A DNA stretch of 64,000 bases, taken from assembly GCF_016909075.1 (NCBI RefSeq), contig NZ_JAFBFC010000003.1:248001-312000 (forward strand), written 5' to 3'. Position 1 is the stretch's first letter, and every line of letters starts with the position of its first letter. Source of the DNA: Priestia iocasae (GTDB taxonomy: Bacteria; Bacillota; Bacilli; Bacillales; Bacillaceae_H). Under the pieces are notes generated by a model that saw only the letters and a program-made list of their open reading frames with translations, ran no database searches and was not told the origin of the DNA. Position numbers and translations under genes: made by a program. This document shows, one piece after another, positions 1-9,191 of the stretch.

Positions 1-1504
1 GTTCCGCTTCTTTTTGCTCAATCTTTTTCACAAGATCTGTTACATCCACACCATTATTTTGAACCGCTTGTTCATATTGACGAAGCAAGTTCGTATATTG
101 CTGAGTTAACTGTTGAAGTTGCTGTCGCAGCTCGTTATTCGATTGATTTGTATTCACATCTGCTAATTGTTGCTCAACCGCTTGAATGCGTGAAGTTAAT
201 TCAGCTAGTGACGTGATAACCTTTGTCACTTCTTCTGTTTTTTCCCCCGGCATTGCTTCTAGTGTTTCTTTTGCTTCTTGTACTTTTGCAGCAATGTCTG
301 TTAGTTCAGCTCGCTCTTCTTGTAGCACATCTTCTTCAGACGGTGGCGGAGTCTCATCAGCTGGAACACCAGGATTTCCTGGGTTCGGATTTGGTGATCC
401 ACCGCTTTCTAACTGTTCACGAAGCGGAAGAAGAGAAGCTTCAATTTCATTAAAAGCTGTAATCGCTTCTTGTTGACGATATTGCTCTAGTAGCTCATCG
501 TTAAAGAGCTTCATCTTACTTTCTTGTTCAGACGCTTGATTTTGCTGAGCTGTTTGCAATTCATCTGCCATTTCAACTTGTTTATTCAATCTTTGCTCAA
601 GTGAAGAAAGGCCATTCATCATTTTATTTGCTTGATTATTTAGTTCAGCTCTCGATTGAGACTGACGGCTATTCACGCCTTTAACAGCTTCTTCCATGCT
701 CTGTAAGCTGACAACCTGAGCTTTTCGCAGGAGATTTTCTTGTTCTCGCTGATATTGACGGTATTGTTCAACATAGTCAACAAATGACACAAGATTTTTT
801 TCAACTTGTTGAACATCTTGCTTTCGGTTGTCAGAACCCGTTTCAGCACTTTGAATGTTCGATTGCATTTGTTCAAGAAGCTTCTTTTGATTATCTAATT
901 CACCCGCTAAATTTTTAGAACCAGGCTTGTAAAAAGAAAGCATCGTTTGTTGAAACTGAATCTCTTTTTCTAAAATGCTATCAAATTTCCCACGTAAGTC
1001 GTTAATTTCTTGAGATACGTAGTTCCAGTAGCGCGATGTAATATCGTCACTTACTTTCGTTGAAGCTGCTTCCAATTCACGAACAACACGCTGCTTGTTC
1101 GTAGCATTCAATTGATTTTGCACTTGATATTGTAGCGATACCTTTGCTGGCTTTTCATCGGTATAAGTGAGTGTGTTCTTTGAAAAGTCCGATGGGATAT
1201 AAATGACTGCATCATATTCACCATCTATTAGCTTTTGATTGGCTGTTGCACGCGTTAAAACCATCCACTCAAAATCTGAGCCTTCTGCTAACATCGGCGC
1301 TACACTCGCTCCTAGATCAAAGCCCCTCTTTCCATCTTCTCCTCCAACTCCGAGGTCTTCATTTACCACGGCAATTTTTCTCGTGGCATTTTCTGATACT
1401 CGCAATGGATCATCACCAATGTATTGGAAGAAGAAAACAGGAAGTGCCATTATCATGATAACGGCTAACACGACTTTTAAGCCGTACTTCCATTGTTCGT
1501 TCAT
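1..1504 (-). CDS. esaA: Type VII secretion protein EsaA/YueB, N-terminal part (runs off window)
   Basis: Open frame with no stop from an ATG at 1504 to the window edge, giving about 501 residues. The ATG overlaps the stop of essC by 4 bases (ATGA), so the two are translationally coupled. Residues 1-28 (start MNEQWKYGLKVVLAVIMIMA) hold one membrane segment. The rest is a long extracellular region rich in Q, E, K and N with heptad-like coiled coil, plus a short proline/glycine linker (SGGSPNPNPGNPG). This is the architecture of EsaA/YueB, the membrane subunit of the Bacillus/Staphylococcus type VII (ESX/WXG100) secretion machine, which projects through the wall; in B. subtilis YueB is also the phage SPP1 receptor (family knowledge). 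The C-terminal multi-spanning part lies outside the window. Identity rests on order, topology and coupling to essC. Confidence 0.9.
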   Translation of the reverse strand, partial: MNEQWKYGLKVVLAVIMIMALPVFFFQYIGDDPLRVSENATRKIAVVNEDLGVGGEDGKRGFDLGASVAPMLAEGSDFEWMVLTRATANQKLIDGEYDAVIYIPSDFSKNTLTYTDEKPAKVSLQYQVQNQLNATNKQRVVRELEAASTKVSDDITSRYWNYVSQEINDLRGKFDSILEKEIQFQQTMLSFYKPGSKNLAGELDNQKKLLEQMQSNIQSAETGSDNRKQDVQQVEKNLVSFVDYVEQYRQYQREQENLLRKAQVVSLQSMEEAVKGVNSRQSQSRAELNNQANKMMNGLSSLEQRLNKQVEMADELQTAQQNQASEQESKMKLFNDELLEQYRQQEAITAFNEIEASLLPLREQLESGGSPNPNPGNPGVPADETPPPSEEDVLQEERAELTDIAAKVQEAKETLEAMPGEKTEEVTKVITSLAELTSRIQAVEQQLADVNTNQSNNELRQQLQQLTQQYTNLLRQYEQAVQNNGVDVTDLVKKIEQKEAE

Positions 1505-4500
1505 GCCAAAATCTTCCTTTCATTTGTACATAATGGGATTTGAATTCGCGTCGCTTTGCCGTTTTCTACGAAATAACCAAATCCAGGGTGAATATCTGCT
1601 TCTTTACGATCGTAAGCAAGCGTAAACAGACTTTGTTCGGACTTTTTCATTAGCATAATTGCTTTGTTCACTTGTTTTAGTTCCGTTGTAAGTGAATCAA
1701 ACCCTTTTGAGAAGTCAGTCGGACTACCTGCAGCAATAATGGTAAAGCCTAAATGCGTGTAGTTTTTCATCAACTTTGTTATACGCTCTTGAATGAGCGC
1801 ATCAATCGTTTTTTGGAAGCGAGCAAAACCATCAATTACAAGCAGCAATGGTTCAAACGTTAAGGATGACACCGCTCCTTGCTGAACAGCTTCTAAATAG
1901 ACACCTTCACGTTCCATTAAGATCGCTTCTGCTTGATCTAGCCATTGAACAATTTGATCCTTCGTGTCCATGTAATGAATCGATTGTTCACTCGCATACG
2001 ATGAAAGTCCTCGGTCTACTGCATCAAAAAGCCCAATGTTGCTTACTTGCTGTGACAGTGATGTGTGTAAAATAAGCTGCAGCACATTTGTTTTTCCTTT
2101 TTGACCTTGTCCCATAACAAGACAATGCTTGCTTTTCGTTAAATTCATATGAACCGGACGAACCGACTCCTCATCTAAACCTAACGGAATGACACCACGC
2201 TCGCGCACAATACGACGATTTGTGATGAATTCATGAAGCAAGAGTTTGTCTGACAGCATTGGAATTGGCTCTGGTAGCTCCATTCCATCGTACTTGATTT
2301 TTAAACGCTGAATATCTCTTTTCATTTCTTCTAATATTTCAAACTCATCTTGTCCATTTGCAGGCAAGAACAGCTGTGAGAAGAAGGCTTGATCGGTTTT
2401 AATAATTGCTCGACCTGGAATGGCTTCTACCTTATAAGGCACACGCCCTAAAATCGAATAAGCTTCTGAGTTATCCATTAAATAATGAACCACTTTTGTT
2501 TTTAAGTTGTTTAACACGGCTTGACGAACCGAGTTAATCCGTGTTGCCGTAAAAATCATGTAGATTCCTAACGATTGTCCATCACGTACAAATTGAGTAA
2601 ATTGCATTTCTAAATCTGGCATTTCATCTTTTACTAAATCAAAGTTATCGATCGTAATAAAGTATAACGGTAACTTCGTGTCGCTAAGCGCATTATACAT
2701 TTTAATATTGCTTACTTCATATTGCTGGAACAACTGTTTGCGACGCATCATTTCTTCTTTCATCATGCTGATAAACTTTTCAATCTTACGTGTTTGATCC
2801 ATTAAAAAGTAATCAGCTGTATGAGGCAATTGACGAAGTGGTAACAACGTTCCATTTCCAAAATCAAAGATATAATAATGAAGCTCCTCAGGACTATATG
2901 ATTCTGCAAAGCTCATCAGCAGCGTCATAGCTGTAAATGATTTCCCATAACCAGAAGAGCCAAAGATGCCAACATTTCCATCATCCATCATGGTGTAACG
3001 GTAAGCCACTTGTCGTTGTTGTTCTGGCTCATCTACTAAACCAATAAGGAACTCGCCTTCTCTTTCTCCTTCATATTCAAAGCGAGAAATACGTTCAGCA
3101 AGCGGTGGAAGCCATGGGCTACGTAGCTTTTGAATACCAAGTTCTTTTTGAACCGTTGCAATCCGTTCAGCAATCACGTCAATTTCAGATAGTACATTTC
3201 GCTTTTTCTCCTGCAGCGTTGATACATCTGATAATGGAATGAGTCCTAAATCCGTTACGATGGCCACTTCGTCTTCTGAATCAGACGTTTCTTCTAAGTA
3301 AGGTGCGCCACTCCACGCTGATTGAAATAGCTCATACACTTCGTTGTTCCCAACTTGTAAATAGCCTCGTCCTGTAATGGTAATCGACGCTGCATCTGCA
3401 TTTTTCAAAATTTCTTTACTATCTGTAGCATCTTGTACCTTTAATGCTACTTTAAAGCGAGCGTTACTCCAAATTTGATCATCAATGACGCCACCAGGCT
3501 TTTGTGTCGCTAGAATTAAATGAACCCCTAAGCTACGTCCGATACGCGCGGCACTTACTAGCTCGCGAATAAACTCAGGCTCTTCACTTTTTAATTCTGC
3601 AAACTCATCTGAAATTAAAAACAGATGAGGAAGTGGTTCTGCTGCCATTCCTTGCTTATAAAGATCTGTATAGTCATGAATGTGATTCACTTCATATTGA
3701 TCAAATAAGCGTTGACGACGTTTTAACTCACTTTTAATAGAAGCTAGTGCACGCGTACTAAAGTTTTTACTGCCTTCGATATTTGTAATTGTACCAAGTA
3801 AGTGAGGAATGTTTTTAAACGGCTGAGCCATTCCTCCTCCTTTGTAGTCAATTAACAGAAAGCCAACTTCATGTGGGTGAAAATGAACCGCCAACGATAA
3901 AATGTACGTTTGTAAAAATTCACTTTTCCCTGATCCCGTTGTCCCTGCTAACAACCCGTGAGGACCATGTGCTTTCTCATGAAGATTAAGCTCGACGATG
4001 TCTTCTTTTCCTTTTAATCCAACTGGTACGGCTAGTGACTTTGCCGACTCACGCGTTTGCCAGTTGTGGACAATTGGTAATTCATCGACTTCTTTTGCTT
4101 TGAACATCTCTAAAAACGACACGCTTGTTGGAATTGAGTTTGTCATCCCAACTTGATGCTCAAGCGTTCTTAGCATCCGCGCGAATGATTCGTTGTTATG
4201 ACGCTGGTGATGATCTAGCGTAAACGGAATGCTCACCGCTTTTTTCTTTTGAATTAAAATGTCGCCTTCTTTTTCGTTTACGTAACGAATAAGCGTATGA
4301 ATGTTATCGGTTAGACTTTCTTTCTTTTCTGCTGCAAAAATAGTAGAAATACCTAAATGTGAATATTCACCCTCTAAGTATTCCAAAATCACGTGCTCTG
4401 AAATTAACGAATGATTTGCCACAATAAACACTACATGTGGTAAAAAGATGCGTTCCTTTTTCTCTTCCTGTAAGTCTCGTTCGCGAATCATTTCATAGAG

Positions 4501-5976
4501 AGAGGATAGCAACTGGTCTCGTGACTGTTCATTATAGATGAACCCTTTTGCAAACGAATTTGGAAGTTGAAAATGAGGAAGCCATTTCATCCATTCCCAT
4601 TGCTCATATTCTGCTTCATCAAAAATTAAGACAAAGCGAACATCATGATAACTATGAGCAAATGCAAGCTGTCCAATAAGCTGATGAAGTTCGTTTTTGA
4701 CCGTTCCCGGCTTTCCAATCAATCCAATTGAACCATGCGCTAAATGAGCCGTTACTGGTGCATTTGTCACTTCACGATAAACTTTTTCCATTTGCTGCGA
4801 TTGCTCTAACAGCTCGTCCATTTCTCGATTTGACATGTCACTGTTATTCATTGCGATGGTATACGTAGCTGGAACATTCCCTATTCCAAGCCTCATTTCT
4901 AAAAAGTCTTTATGCTCAATCGTACGCTCCCAAATGCGATCAGAAATCATATCTGTTAAATACTTCATTCGTTCAAACGTAGGGAAATGATAATGCAAAA
5001 TCGTTCTCTGTGACTCCGATATGTTATACAACTCTTCTCGCTTCGTTTCTAAATACTTTGTATAAATACGATTACGTCTTTCTGTGCGTATTTTTCGTTG
5101 CTTTTTATCTTTAAAATATTGCACAGTTGATACAAACATAGTTGTTGTAAACATCATCACTGAAATAATCATAAACAAACCACGAGGCTGAATAATCGCA
5201 ATTGTTCCCATGACAAGCAACATGACAAGTGGCGGTAAAATCGTTAGCCACAAGCTTCTCCCATTGTCATCTGAATCCTGAGCTGGAAAAGATAGCTGAA
5301 CCTTTTCAGTTGGCAACTCATAAATCATTCGCGGTGTTCGTCTATAAAACGGATACTTCTTTTGCATCTCAGAAACAGGCTTCTCAGCCATTGAAAGCTC
5401 TGTATGGAATTCTCTCCACGCAACGATTTCAATTAAGTCCTCTTCAATCAATCGTAGCGTCATGGCTGACCAAAATATAATGTCTCCTACTTGCAAAGAA
5501 AGAGGTTCATTCAGTTGCTTTCCATTTACATAGATGATTGACTCATTTGGAATGAGATGCCATGCATTGTTTACACGTAGAATTCGTACGTCTTTTCCTT
5601 CATTTATCAGGTACTCACTCTGCTGAATGTGTCCATGCTCTGATGTTGTTAAAGTTAACTCAGAACGACCCCCGATGTAATAGGTTCCCTTATTCACCGG
5701 TGCTGGTGTTGCAATCATATTGATTTCCTGTTGTTGATCTGTAACACAGAGCGGCTTGTAGTCTTCGAGCTCACCTATGACTCGCTGTTGCTGAACAACC
5801 GTCAGCCCATTTTGATCATTTTTTTTAGTAATCGTTATTGGACCATCAGCAAACGGAAAATGTGGTACTGTAACCGTATCACGCTGCTTAGCACCGATTG
5901 TTGCCCGTTTAAAAGACGTCGGATTAATTGATAGTTGCTGATACGTTTCATGATAAAACAGCCATAATGTTGTCAT
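1501..5976 (-). CDS. essC: Type VII secretion ATPase EssC/YukBA (FHA plus three FtsK-like domains)
   Basis: 1491 residues, the usual size for EssC/YukBA. In order: two N-terminal FHA-like regions (about 1-190), a pair of membrane segments near 240-290, then three FtsK/SpoIIIE-type ATPase domains. Walker A motifs are visible as GTTGSGKSE near 675, GSSGYGKS near 1005 and GQGQKGKT near 1290. The motor drives export of WXG100 substrates through the membrane complex. The start at 5976 has a strong upstream GGGAGGTGAAAGG. It sits 15 bases after essB and overlaps esaA by 4 bases. The Walker A of the third domain departs from the consensus (QKGKT), as is common for the regulatory third domain of this family. 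No truncation is visible. Confidence 0.97.
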   Translation of the reverse strand: MTTLWLFYHETYQQLSINPTSFKRATIGAKQRDTVTVPHFPFADGPITITKKNDQNGLTVVQQQRVIGELEDYKPLCVTDQQQEINMIATPAPVNKGTYYIGGRSELTLTTSEHGHIQQSEYLINEGKDVRILRVNNAWHLIPNESIIYVNGKQLNEPLSLQVGDIIFWSAMTLRLIEEDLIEIVAWREFHTELSMAEKPVSEMQKKYPFYRRTPRMIYELPTEKVQLSFPAQDSDDNGRSLWLTILPPLVMLLVMGTIAIIQPRGLFMIISVMMFTTTMFVSTVQYFKDKKQRKIRTERRNRIYTKYLETKREELYNISESQRTILHYHFPTFERMKYLTDMISDRIWERTIEHKDFLEMRLGIGNVPATYTIAMNNSDMSNREMDELLEQSQQMEKVYREVTNAPVTAHLAHGSIGLIGKPGTVKNELHQLIGQLAFAHSYHDVRFVLIFDEAEYEQWEWMKWLPHFQLPNSFAKGFIYNEQSRDQLLSSLYEMIRERDLQEEKKERIFLPHVVFIVANHSLISEHVILEYLEGEYSHLGISTIFAAEKKESLTDNIHTLIRYVNEKEGDILIQKKKAVSIPFTLDHHQRHNNESFARMLRTLEHQVGMTNSIPTSVSFLEMFKAKEVDELPIVHNWQTRESAKSLAVPVGLKGKEDIVELNLHEKAHGPHGLLAGTTGSGKSEFLQTYILSLAVHFHPHEVGFLLIDYKGGGMAQPFKNIPHLLGTITNIEGSKNFSTRALASIKSELKRRQRLFDQYEVNHIHDYTDLYKQGMAAEPLPHLFLISDEFAELKSEEPEFIRELVSAARIGRSLGVHLILATQKPGGVIDDQIWSNARFKVALKVQDATDSKEILKNADAASITITGRGYLQVGNNEVYELFQSAWSGAPYLEETSDSEDEVAIVTDLGLIPLSDVSTLQEKKRNVLSEIDVIAERIATVQKELGIQKLRSPWLPPLAERISRFEYEGEREGEFLIGLVDEPEQQRQVAYRYTMMDDGNVGIFGSSGYGKSFTAMTLLMSFAESYSPEELHYYIFDFGNGTLLPLRQLPHTADYFLMDQTRKIEKFISMMKEEMMRRKQLFQQYEVSNIKMYNALSDTKLPLYFITIDNFDLVKDEMPDLEMQFTQFVRDGQSLGIYMIFTATRINSVRQAVLNNLKTKVVHYLMDNSEAYSILGRVPYKVEAIPGRAIIKTDQAFFSQLFLPANGQDEFEILEEMKRDIQRLKIKYDGMELPEPIPMLSDKLLLHEFITNRRIVRERGVIPLGLDEESVRPVHMNLTKSKHCLVMGQGQKGKTNVLQLILHTSLSQQVSNIGLFDAVDRGLSSYASEQSIHYMDTKDQIVQWLDQAEAILMEREGVYLEAVQQGAVSSLTFEPLLLVIDGFARFQKTIDALIQERITKLMKNYTHLGFTIIAAGSPTDFSKGFDSLTTELKQVNKAIMLMKKSEQSLFTLAYDRKEADIHPGFGYFVENGKATRIQIPLCTNERKILA

Positions 5977-5991
5977 CCTTTCACCTCCCGC

Positions 5992-7302
5992 TTATGATGG
6001 ATTTGGATTTTCGGCTGCCGGCTCTTGCGGTACTGGTTGATCAGTAGCTGGCTGTTTCGGCTCTTCAACTGGTGGTGTCGCTTGTTTCTTTGGAGCTGTC
6101 TGAGCAGGCGCTTCTTCTTCTGACTCTTTATTACCCTCTTCTTGCTCACGCTTAATTTCATCTTTGAATTCATCAAGTTCTCGGCGCGCTTCGTCTAATT
6201 TTTTCTGACGCTCGTCTGAAGACAACTTCTCATTTGACTTCAATTCAATGACGTATGTATTTAACGCCGTAATAATTAAATCTCGTTCATCTAACGCTCG
6301 AGCAATTTCTAACGCAGCTTCTCCTTCTCCTCGTCCAATATGAATCCAATAAGCAAAATAGCTTGGATCAGATTGAAGCGTCAAAGCATTCAAGATATTT
6401 TCTGTGGCCACATCAGAGAAGTTTTTATTCATGACGTATGAATAAGCTAATTCATATTGAACAACTGCCGGCATGTCTTCTACTTTATAGTTATCTAACT
6501 CATCTGCTACACCGCTATACTTTTGCTGAATGAACGCTTCGTTTGCTTGCATAAATGCTTCTTGTTTCGGCTGCTGAAAGAAAAGGTTATAAGCCATGTA
6601 GCCAAGTGCAGGCACAAGGAGAATCCCTACTCCAATGGAACTGTAGCGTAGCCAGTTCCACTTCTTTTTAGGTAGCTTAACAAGTAATTGATCGTGACTT
6701 TCTAATTCATCAATTCGACGTTGAATAAACACTTCAAGCTCTTTTATGCTTTTGCTATTCATGATTTGATGAGCGTCTTCAGATAACTGTAACGTTTGAT
6801 ACTGTGTTAAATAGTGATAAAATGAATGTTTCGCATCAACAGTCGCTGCAACGGTCGCTTTTAATTCAAGAAATAAACGATCTTCTTCCTTTTCGTAAGG
6901 TGGAAGGCTTTCTTTTACTCCATAATGCAAGAAAAAAGGAGTGAATCCTTTGTCGTATACAATGTTTTCTGGACACACAATGAGATGAAGGCGTGTATAA
7001 ACATGCTGTTCAACCTTCTTCACTAGTTGATAGCTTAAAATCCAGCGCTGAATAGACTGAGCTCTGTTTATATAGTGAAACGGCTTAAAGCTGCTAGGTG
7101 TTTGAATCTTAACCGTCAGTTCATTGTCGTTCATTAATATATCGCATGTGAAAAACGAATGAACTTCCTTTAACATTTCCATTTCAAGAATATGATTCAT
7201 ACGTGTTTTCTCTTTTTGAAAGGTGAACGAATAGCTTTCATTCTCTCTCGTCATAACAGCTTCGATTTGCTGTTCTAAGTAAGTTACCTTCTTCTCAGAC
7301 AT
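5992..7302 (-). CDS. essB: Type VII secretion protein EssB/YukC
   Basis: 436 residues from the ATG at 7302. A TTG six codons upstream is possible, but a GAGGGAG box lies 9 bases before the ATG and overlaps the yukD stop, which decides the start. The N-terminal half (about 1-210) is the cytoplasmic pseudokinase-like fold of EssB. One membrane helix lies near 215-240 (SIGVGILLVPALGYMAYNLF). The outer part is helical and TPR-like, ending in an acidic stretch and a proline/glutamine-rich tail (about 385-436). EssB links EssC to the rest of the secretion complex. It lies between yukD and essC in the conserved order. Confidence 0.95.
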   Translation of the reverse strand: MSEKKVTYLEQQIEAVMTRENESYSFTFQKEKTRMNHILEMEMLKEVHSFFTCDILMNDNELTVKIQTPSSFKPFHYINRAQSIQRWILSYQLVKKVEQHVYTRLHLIVCPENIVYDKGFTPFFLHYGVKESLPPYEKEEDRLFLELKATVAATVDAKHSFYHYLTQYQTLQLSEDAHQIMNSKSIKELEVFIQRRIDELESHDQLLVKLPKKKWNWLRYSSIGVGILLVPALGYMAYNLFFQQPKQEAFMQANEAFIQQKYSGVADELDNYKVEDMPAVVQYELAYSYVMNKNFSDVATENILNALTLQSDPSYFAYWIHIGRGEGEAALEIARALDERDLIITALNTYVIELKSNEKLSSDERQKKLDEARRELDEFKDEIKREQEEGNKESEEEAPAQTAPKKQATPPVEEPKQPATDQPVPQEPAAENPNPS

Positions 7303-7316
7303 TTGAACAAACTCCC

Positions 7317-7556
7317 TCAAAGAATTTCAATACAATCACCGGTTTTGATGTTGCAATCAATCAGCTTCTCATTTCCCGAAAGAACCATTTTTTTATTTGG
7401 GACTCTCACCCAATATCCATCACGCGGCGCCTGGGAAATGGTTTTCGTCTGCCAAACAATATCAATGACTTTCTTAATAGAATGATAGTTTGATAGACGA
7501 AGATCGAATCGCTCTCCTGTGTAATGCTTTAAATCAATCGTAATTTCAATATACAT
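7317..7556 (-). CDS. yukD: Ubiquitin-like type VII secretion accessory protein YukD/EsaB
   Basis: 79 residues from the ATG at 7556; a GTG two codons upstream overlaps the GAGGTGAG ribosome-binding site and is unlikely to be used. The small beta-grasp fold protein begins MYIEITIDLKHYTGERFDLR, typical of YukD/EsaB. In the family it is a cytoplasmic regulator or accessory of type VII secretion and, unlike ubiquitin, has no C-terminal diglycine; here the end is GDCIEIL. Its stop is 14 bases before the essB ATG. It lies downstream of the esxA hairpin, so it is expected to be expressed less than esxA. Confidence 0.9.
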   Translation of the reverse strand: MYIEITIDLKHYTGERFDLRLSNYHSIKKVIDIVWQTKTISQAPRDGYWVRVPNKKMVLSGNEKLIDCNIKTGDCIEIL

Positions 7557-7581
7557 GTGCACTCACCTCAAAACATGGAAA

Positions 7582-7610
7582 GAGCGCCTTCATCACTGAA
7601 TTCGGCGCTC
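7582..7610 (-). terminator. Intercistronic hairpin after esxA (attenuator)
   Basis: Perfect 7-bp inverted repeat GAGCGCC/GGCGCTC with a 15-base loop, followed on the minus strand by TTTCC. The short U run suggests partial rather than full termination. It sits between esxA and yukD and would allow much more EsxA than machine components. Its function is inferred. Confidence 0.5.
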
Positions 7611-7644
7611 CTTTGACATTTCATTAGATTTTTCAGATGAAGGG

Positions 7645-7938
7645 TTAACCGCGAATTTGGCTAGCGATTTGGTTGTCTGTATCTTCAAGAATGTTTGCAG
7701 AGTCACCTAATTGTTTAGAAATGTCTGCAAGTAAGTTAGCCATTTGTACGAATGAAGGTTTTAACTCTTCGTATTGTGCTGCGAATGCATCACTTGAAGC
7801 ACCTTCCCACATATCTTGTAATTGGCTTTTCATTGAATCAAGACGAGCAACTAACTCTTGTACTTGACCACTTTCATTGTTGTAACGTGATGCCATGTCT
7901 CGAAGTTCAGCTGGTGTAACGCGAATAATTCCTGACAT
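7645..7938 (-). CDS. esxA: WXG100 secreted protein EsxA/YukE
   Basis: 97 residues, the standard size of a WXG100 protein: a helical hairpin with the turn motif WEG at residues 44-46 (QDMWEGASSDAF). The C-terminal helix carries a Y-x-x-x-E-like signal region typical of type VII substrates. There is no Sec signal peptide. It is the first gene of the operon, has a strong AAAGGAG site, and is the principal substrate and structural partner of the EssC machine. No LXG-type toxin gene is seen in the window, so partner effectors must be encoded elsewhere. Confidence 0.97.
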   Translation of the reverse strand: MSGIIRVTPAELRDMASRYNNESGQVQELVARLDSMKSQLQDMWEGASSDAFAAQYEELKPSFVQMANLLADISKQLGDSANILEDTDNQIASQIRG

Positions 7939-7972
7939 TCTTCATCTCTCCTTTAGTTATGTATTTACTATA

Positions 7973-8001
7973 ATTGTAAAAAAAGTGTCGCTGTTGGTCA
8001 A
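7973..8001 (-). promoter_or_regulatory. Probable sigma-A promoter of the type VII secretion operon
   Basis: On the minus strand TTGACC and TACAAT are separated by exactly 17 bases; the -10 lies about 35 bases before the esxA ATG. The match to the -35/-10 consensus is good. It is the only credible promoter found upstream of the five-gene operon. Confidence 0.6.
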
Positions 8002-8014
8002 AGGTTCTTAGCAA

Positions 8015-8031
8015 ACTCATAAAAAATGAGT
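8015..8031. repeat. Palindrome ACTCAT-N5-ATGAGT upstream of the esxA promoter
   Basis: A perfect 6-bp inverted repeat with an all-A spacer, centred about 22 bases upstream of the putative -35. Position and symmetry fit a regulator binding site; no known regulator is recognised. The rest of the 215-base gap holds no gene. Confidence 0.35.
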
Positions 8032-8153
8032 ATATATATCTACGTATACCACCTTTAAAAGGAAGCTAAACCATAAAAAACCAATCTTTTTTTCATATTT
8101 ACTTTTTTGTTTTCGGGAATATCGACATAATTAATCAGAATATTTAAAAATAA

Positions 8154-9008
8154 TTACTTTTCATTTGTGATTCGTTTTGCTCCCGCGTATTTATCCGCCC
8201 AGTAGCTGTCAACTTTATAGTTGGTAATACGAACGCCTTCTGATAGGGTAACATGAATCACATAGTCCCCACCAATGTAAATAGCTGGATTTAAAATAGA
8301 TGTTTGAAAGAAAACAATATCTCCTATTTCCAACTTATCTTTCGTGATATAGTCTCCAGCCGCCCATTGACTATCTGCATACCTTGGAATATCCATCCCT
8401 TTTGCTTCTTTAAATACATATTGCACAAATCCTGAGGTATCAAAACCTTCTGATGTCGTTCCGCCTTTTTTATACTCTGTACCAATATGCTTCATGCTTT
8501 CTTTGACAATAGCGCTTTCGCTTGCAACGTCTAATCCTTCATATCTTTTGGCACCTGTGTATTTCTCCGTCCAATACGAACTTGTTAATCTTGCAATCTC
8601 AATACCTCGTTCACTATGCGCATGAATAAATTCATCATTTCCTAGGTAAATCCCGCTATGAGAGATACCTTCACGATATGTATTACTGAAGAATACCACA
8701 TCTCCGGCTTGCAAATTCGATTTCGTTATAGATTCTCCTACTTGCCATTGCTGATCGGTGGAACGAGGTAAATAGACCCCCACTGACTCAAATACATATT
8801 GCACAAATCCAGAGCAATCAAAGCCGCTTGGTGTCTCTCCTCCAAATAGATAAGGTGTACCTAGTAATGACTTTGCTGTACTGACCACTTCGCTTGAGTC
8901 AAATGCTGCTTCTACATGTGTTGTCTCAACAAATGAATGACCTTCATAGATGGGAAGCAATAACCCCATCCCAACAATACCTGCTACTACTGTTTTACGA
9001 ATATTCAT
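8154..9008 (-). CDS. Secreted tandem NlpC/P60 protein with one degenerate domain
   Basis: 284 residues with a signal peptide (about 1-35). It carries two NlpC/P60 peptidase domains, roughly 38-155 and 162-280, with no LysM or SH3 wall-binding module. Domain 1 has the full catalytic set: C65 in FDCSGF, H117 in SHSGIYLG and H129. In domain 2 the aligned positions are T191 (FDTSGF) and N240 (LNPAIYIG), with H252 kept, so the second copy should be inactive as a cysteine peptidase. Domain 1 is expected to cut stem peptides in peptidoglycan (D-Glu-diaminopimelate bond). It stands alone between the type VII operon and the S-layer-type protein. The catalytic substitutions are read directly; an inhibitory or binding role for domain 2 is inference. 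Confidence 0.85.
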   Translation of the reverse strand: MNIRKTVVAGIVGMGLLLPIYEGHSFVETTHVEAAFDSSEVVSTAKSLLGTPYLFGGETPSGFDCSGFVQYVFESVGVYLPRSTDQQWQVGESITKSNLQAGDVVFFSNTYREGISHSGIYLGNDEFIHAHSERGIEIARLTSSYWTEKYTGAKRYEGLDVASESAIVKESMKHIGTEYKKGGTTSEGFDTSGFVQYVFKEAKGMDIPRYADSQWAAGDYITKDKLEIGDIVFFQTSILNPAIYIGGDYVIHVTLSEGVRITNYKVDSYWADKYAGAKRITNEK

Positions 9009-9153
9009 GTATCTTTTTCCTCTCTTTCCATCGGTTTACCCTCTCATAGTTTAGCAGACACATAAACGAACGGTAGAACTCTTTTTGGTTTTTTACACAC
9101 TTGTAACATGACAGGTAGCACATTCCCATTTATGGTCCTATCATCCAATTCAA

Positions 9154-9187
9154 CAAAAAAAGCATCGTGAACTCACGATGCTTTTTA
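9154..9187. terminator. Bidirectional terminator after the SLH-protein gene
   Basis: 10-bp perfect stem (AGCATCGTGA/TCACGATGCT) with a 2-base loop, flanked by seven A on the left and five T on the right. On the minus strand it follows the stop of the gene ending at 9192. Confidence 0.85.
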
Positions 9188-9191
9188 ATCA

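Noticed and set aside
1239-1625. 128-residue plus-strand frame across the esaA/essC junction
   Set aside because: It is antisense to two well supported genes, has no ribosome-binding site and an unconvincing composition.
7318-7320. TTG as the start of essB
   Set aside because: The GAGGGAG box is correctly spaced only for the ATG at 7302.
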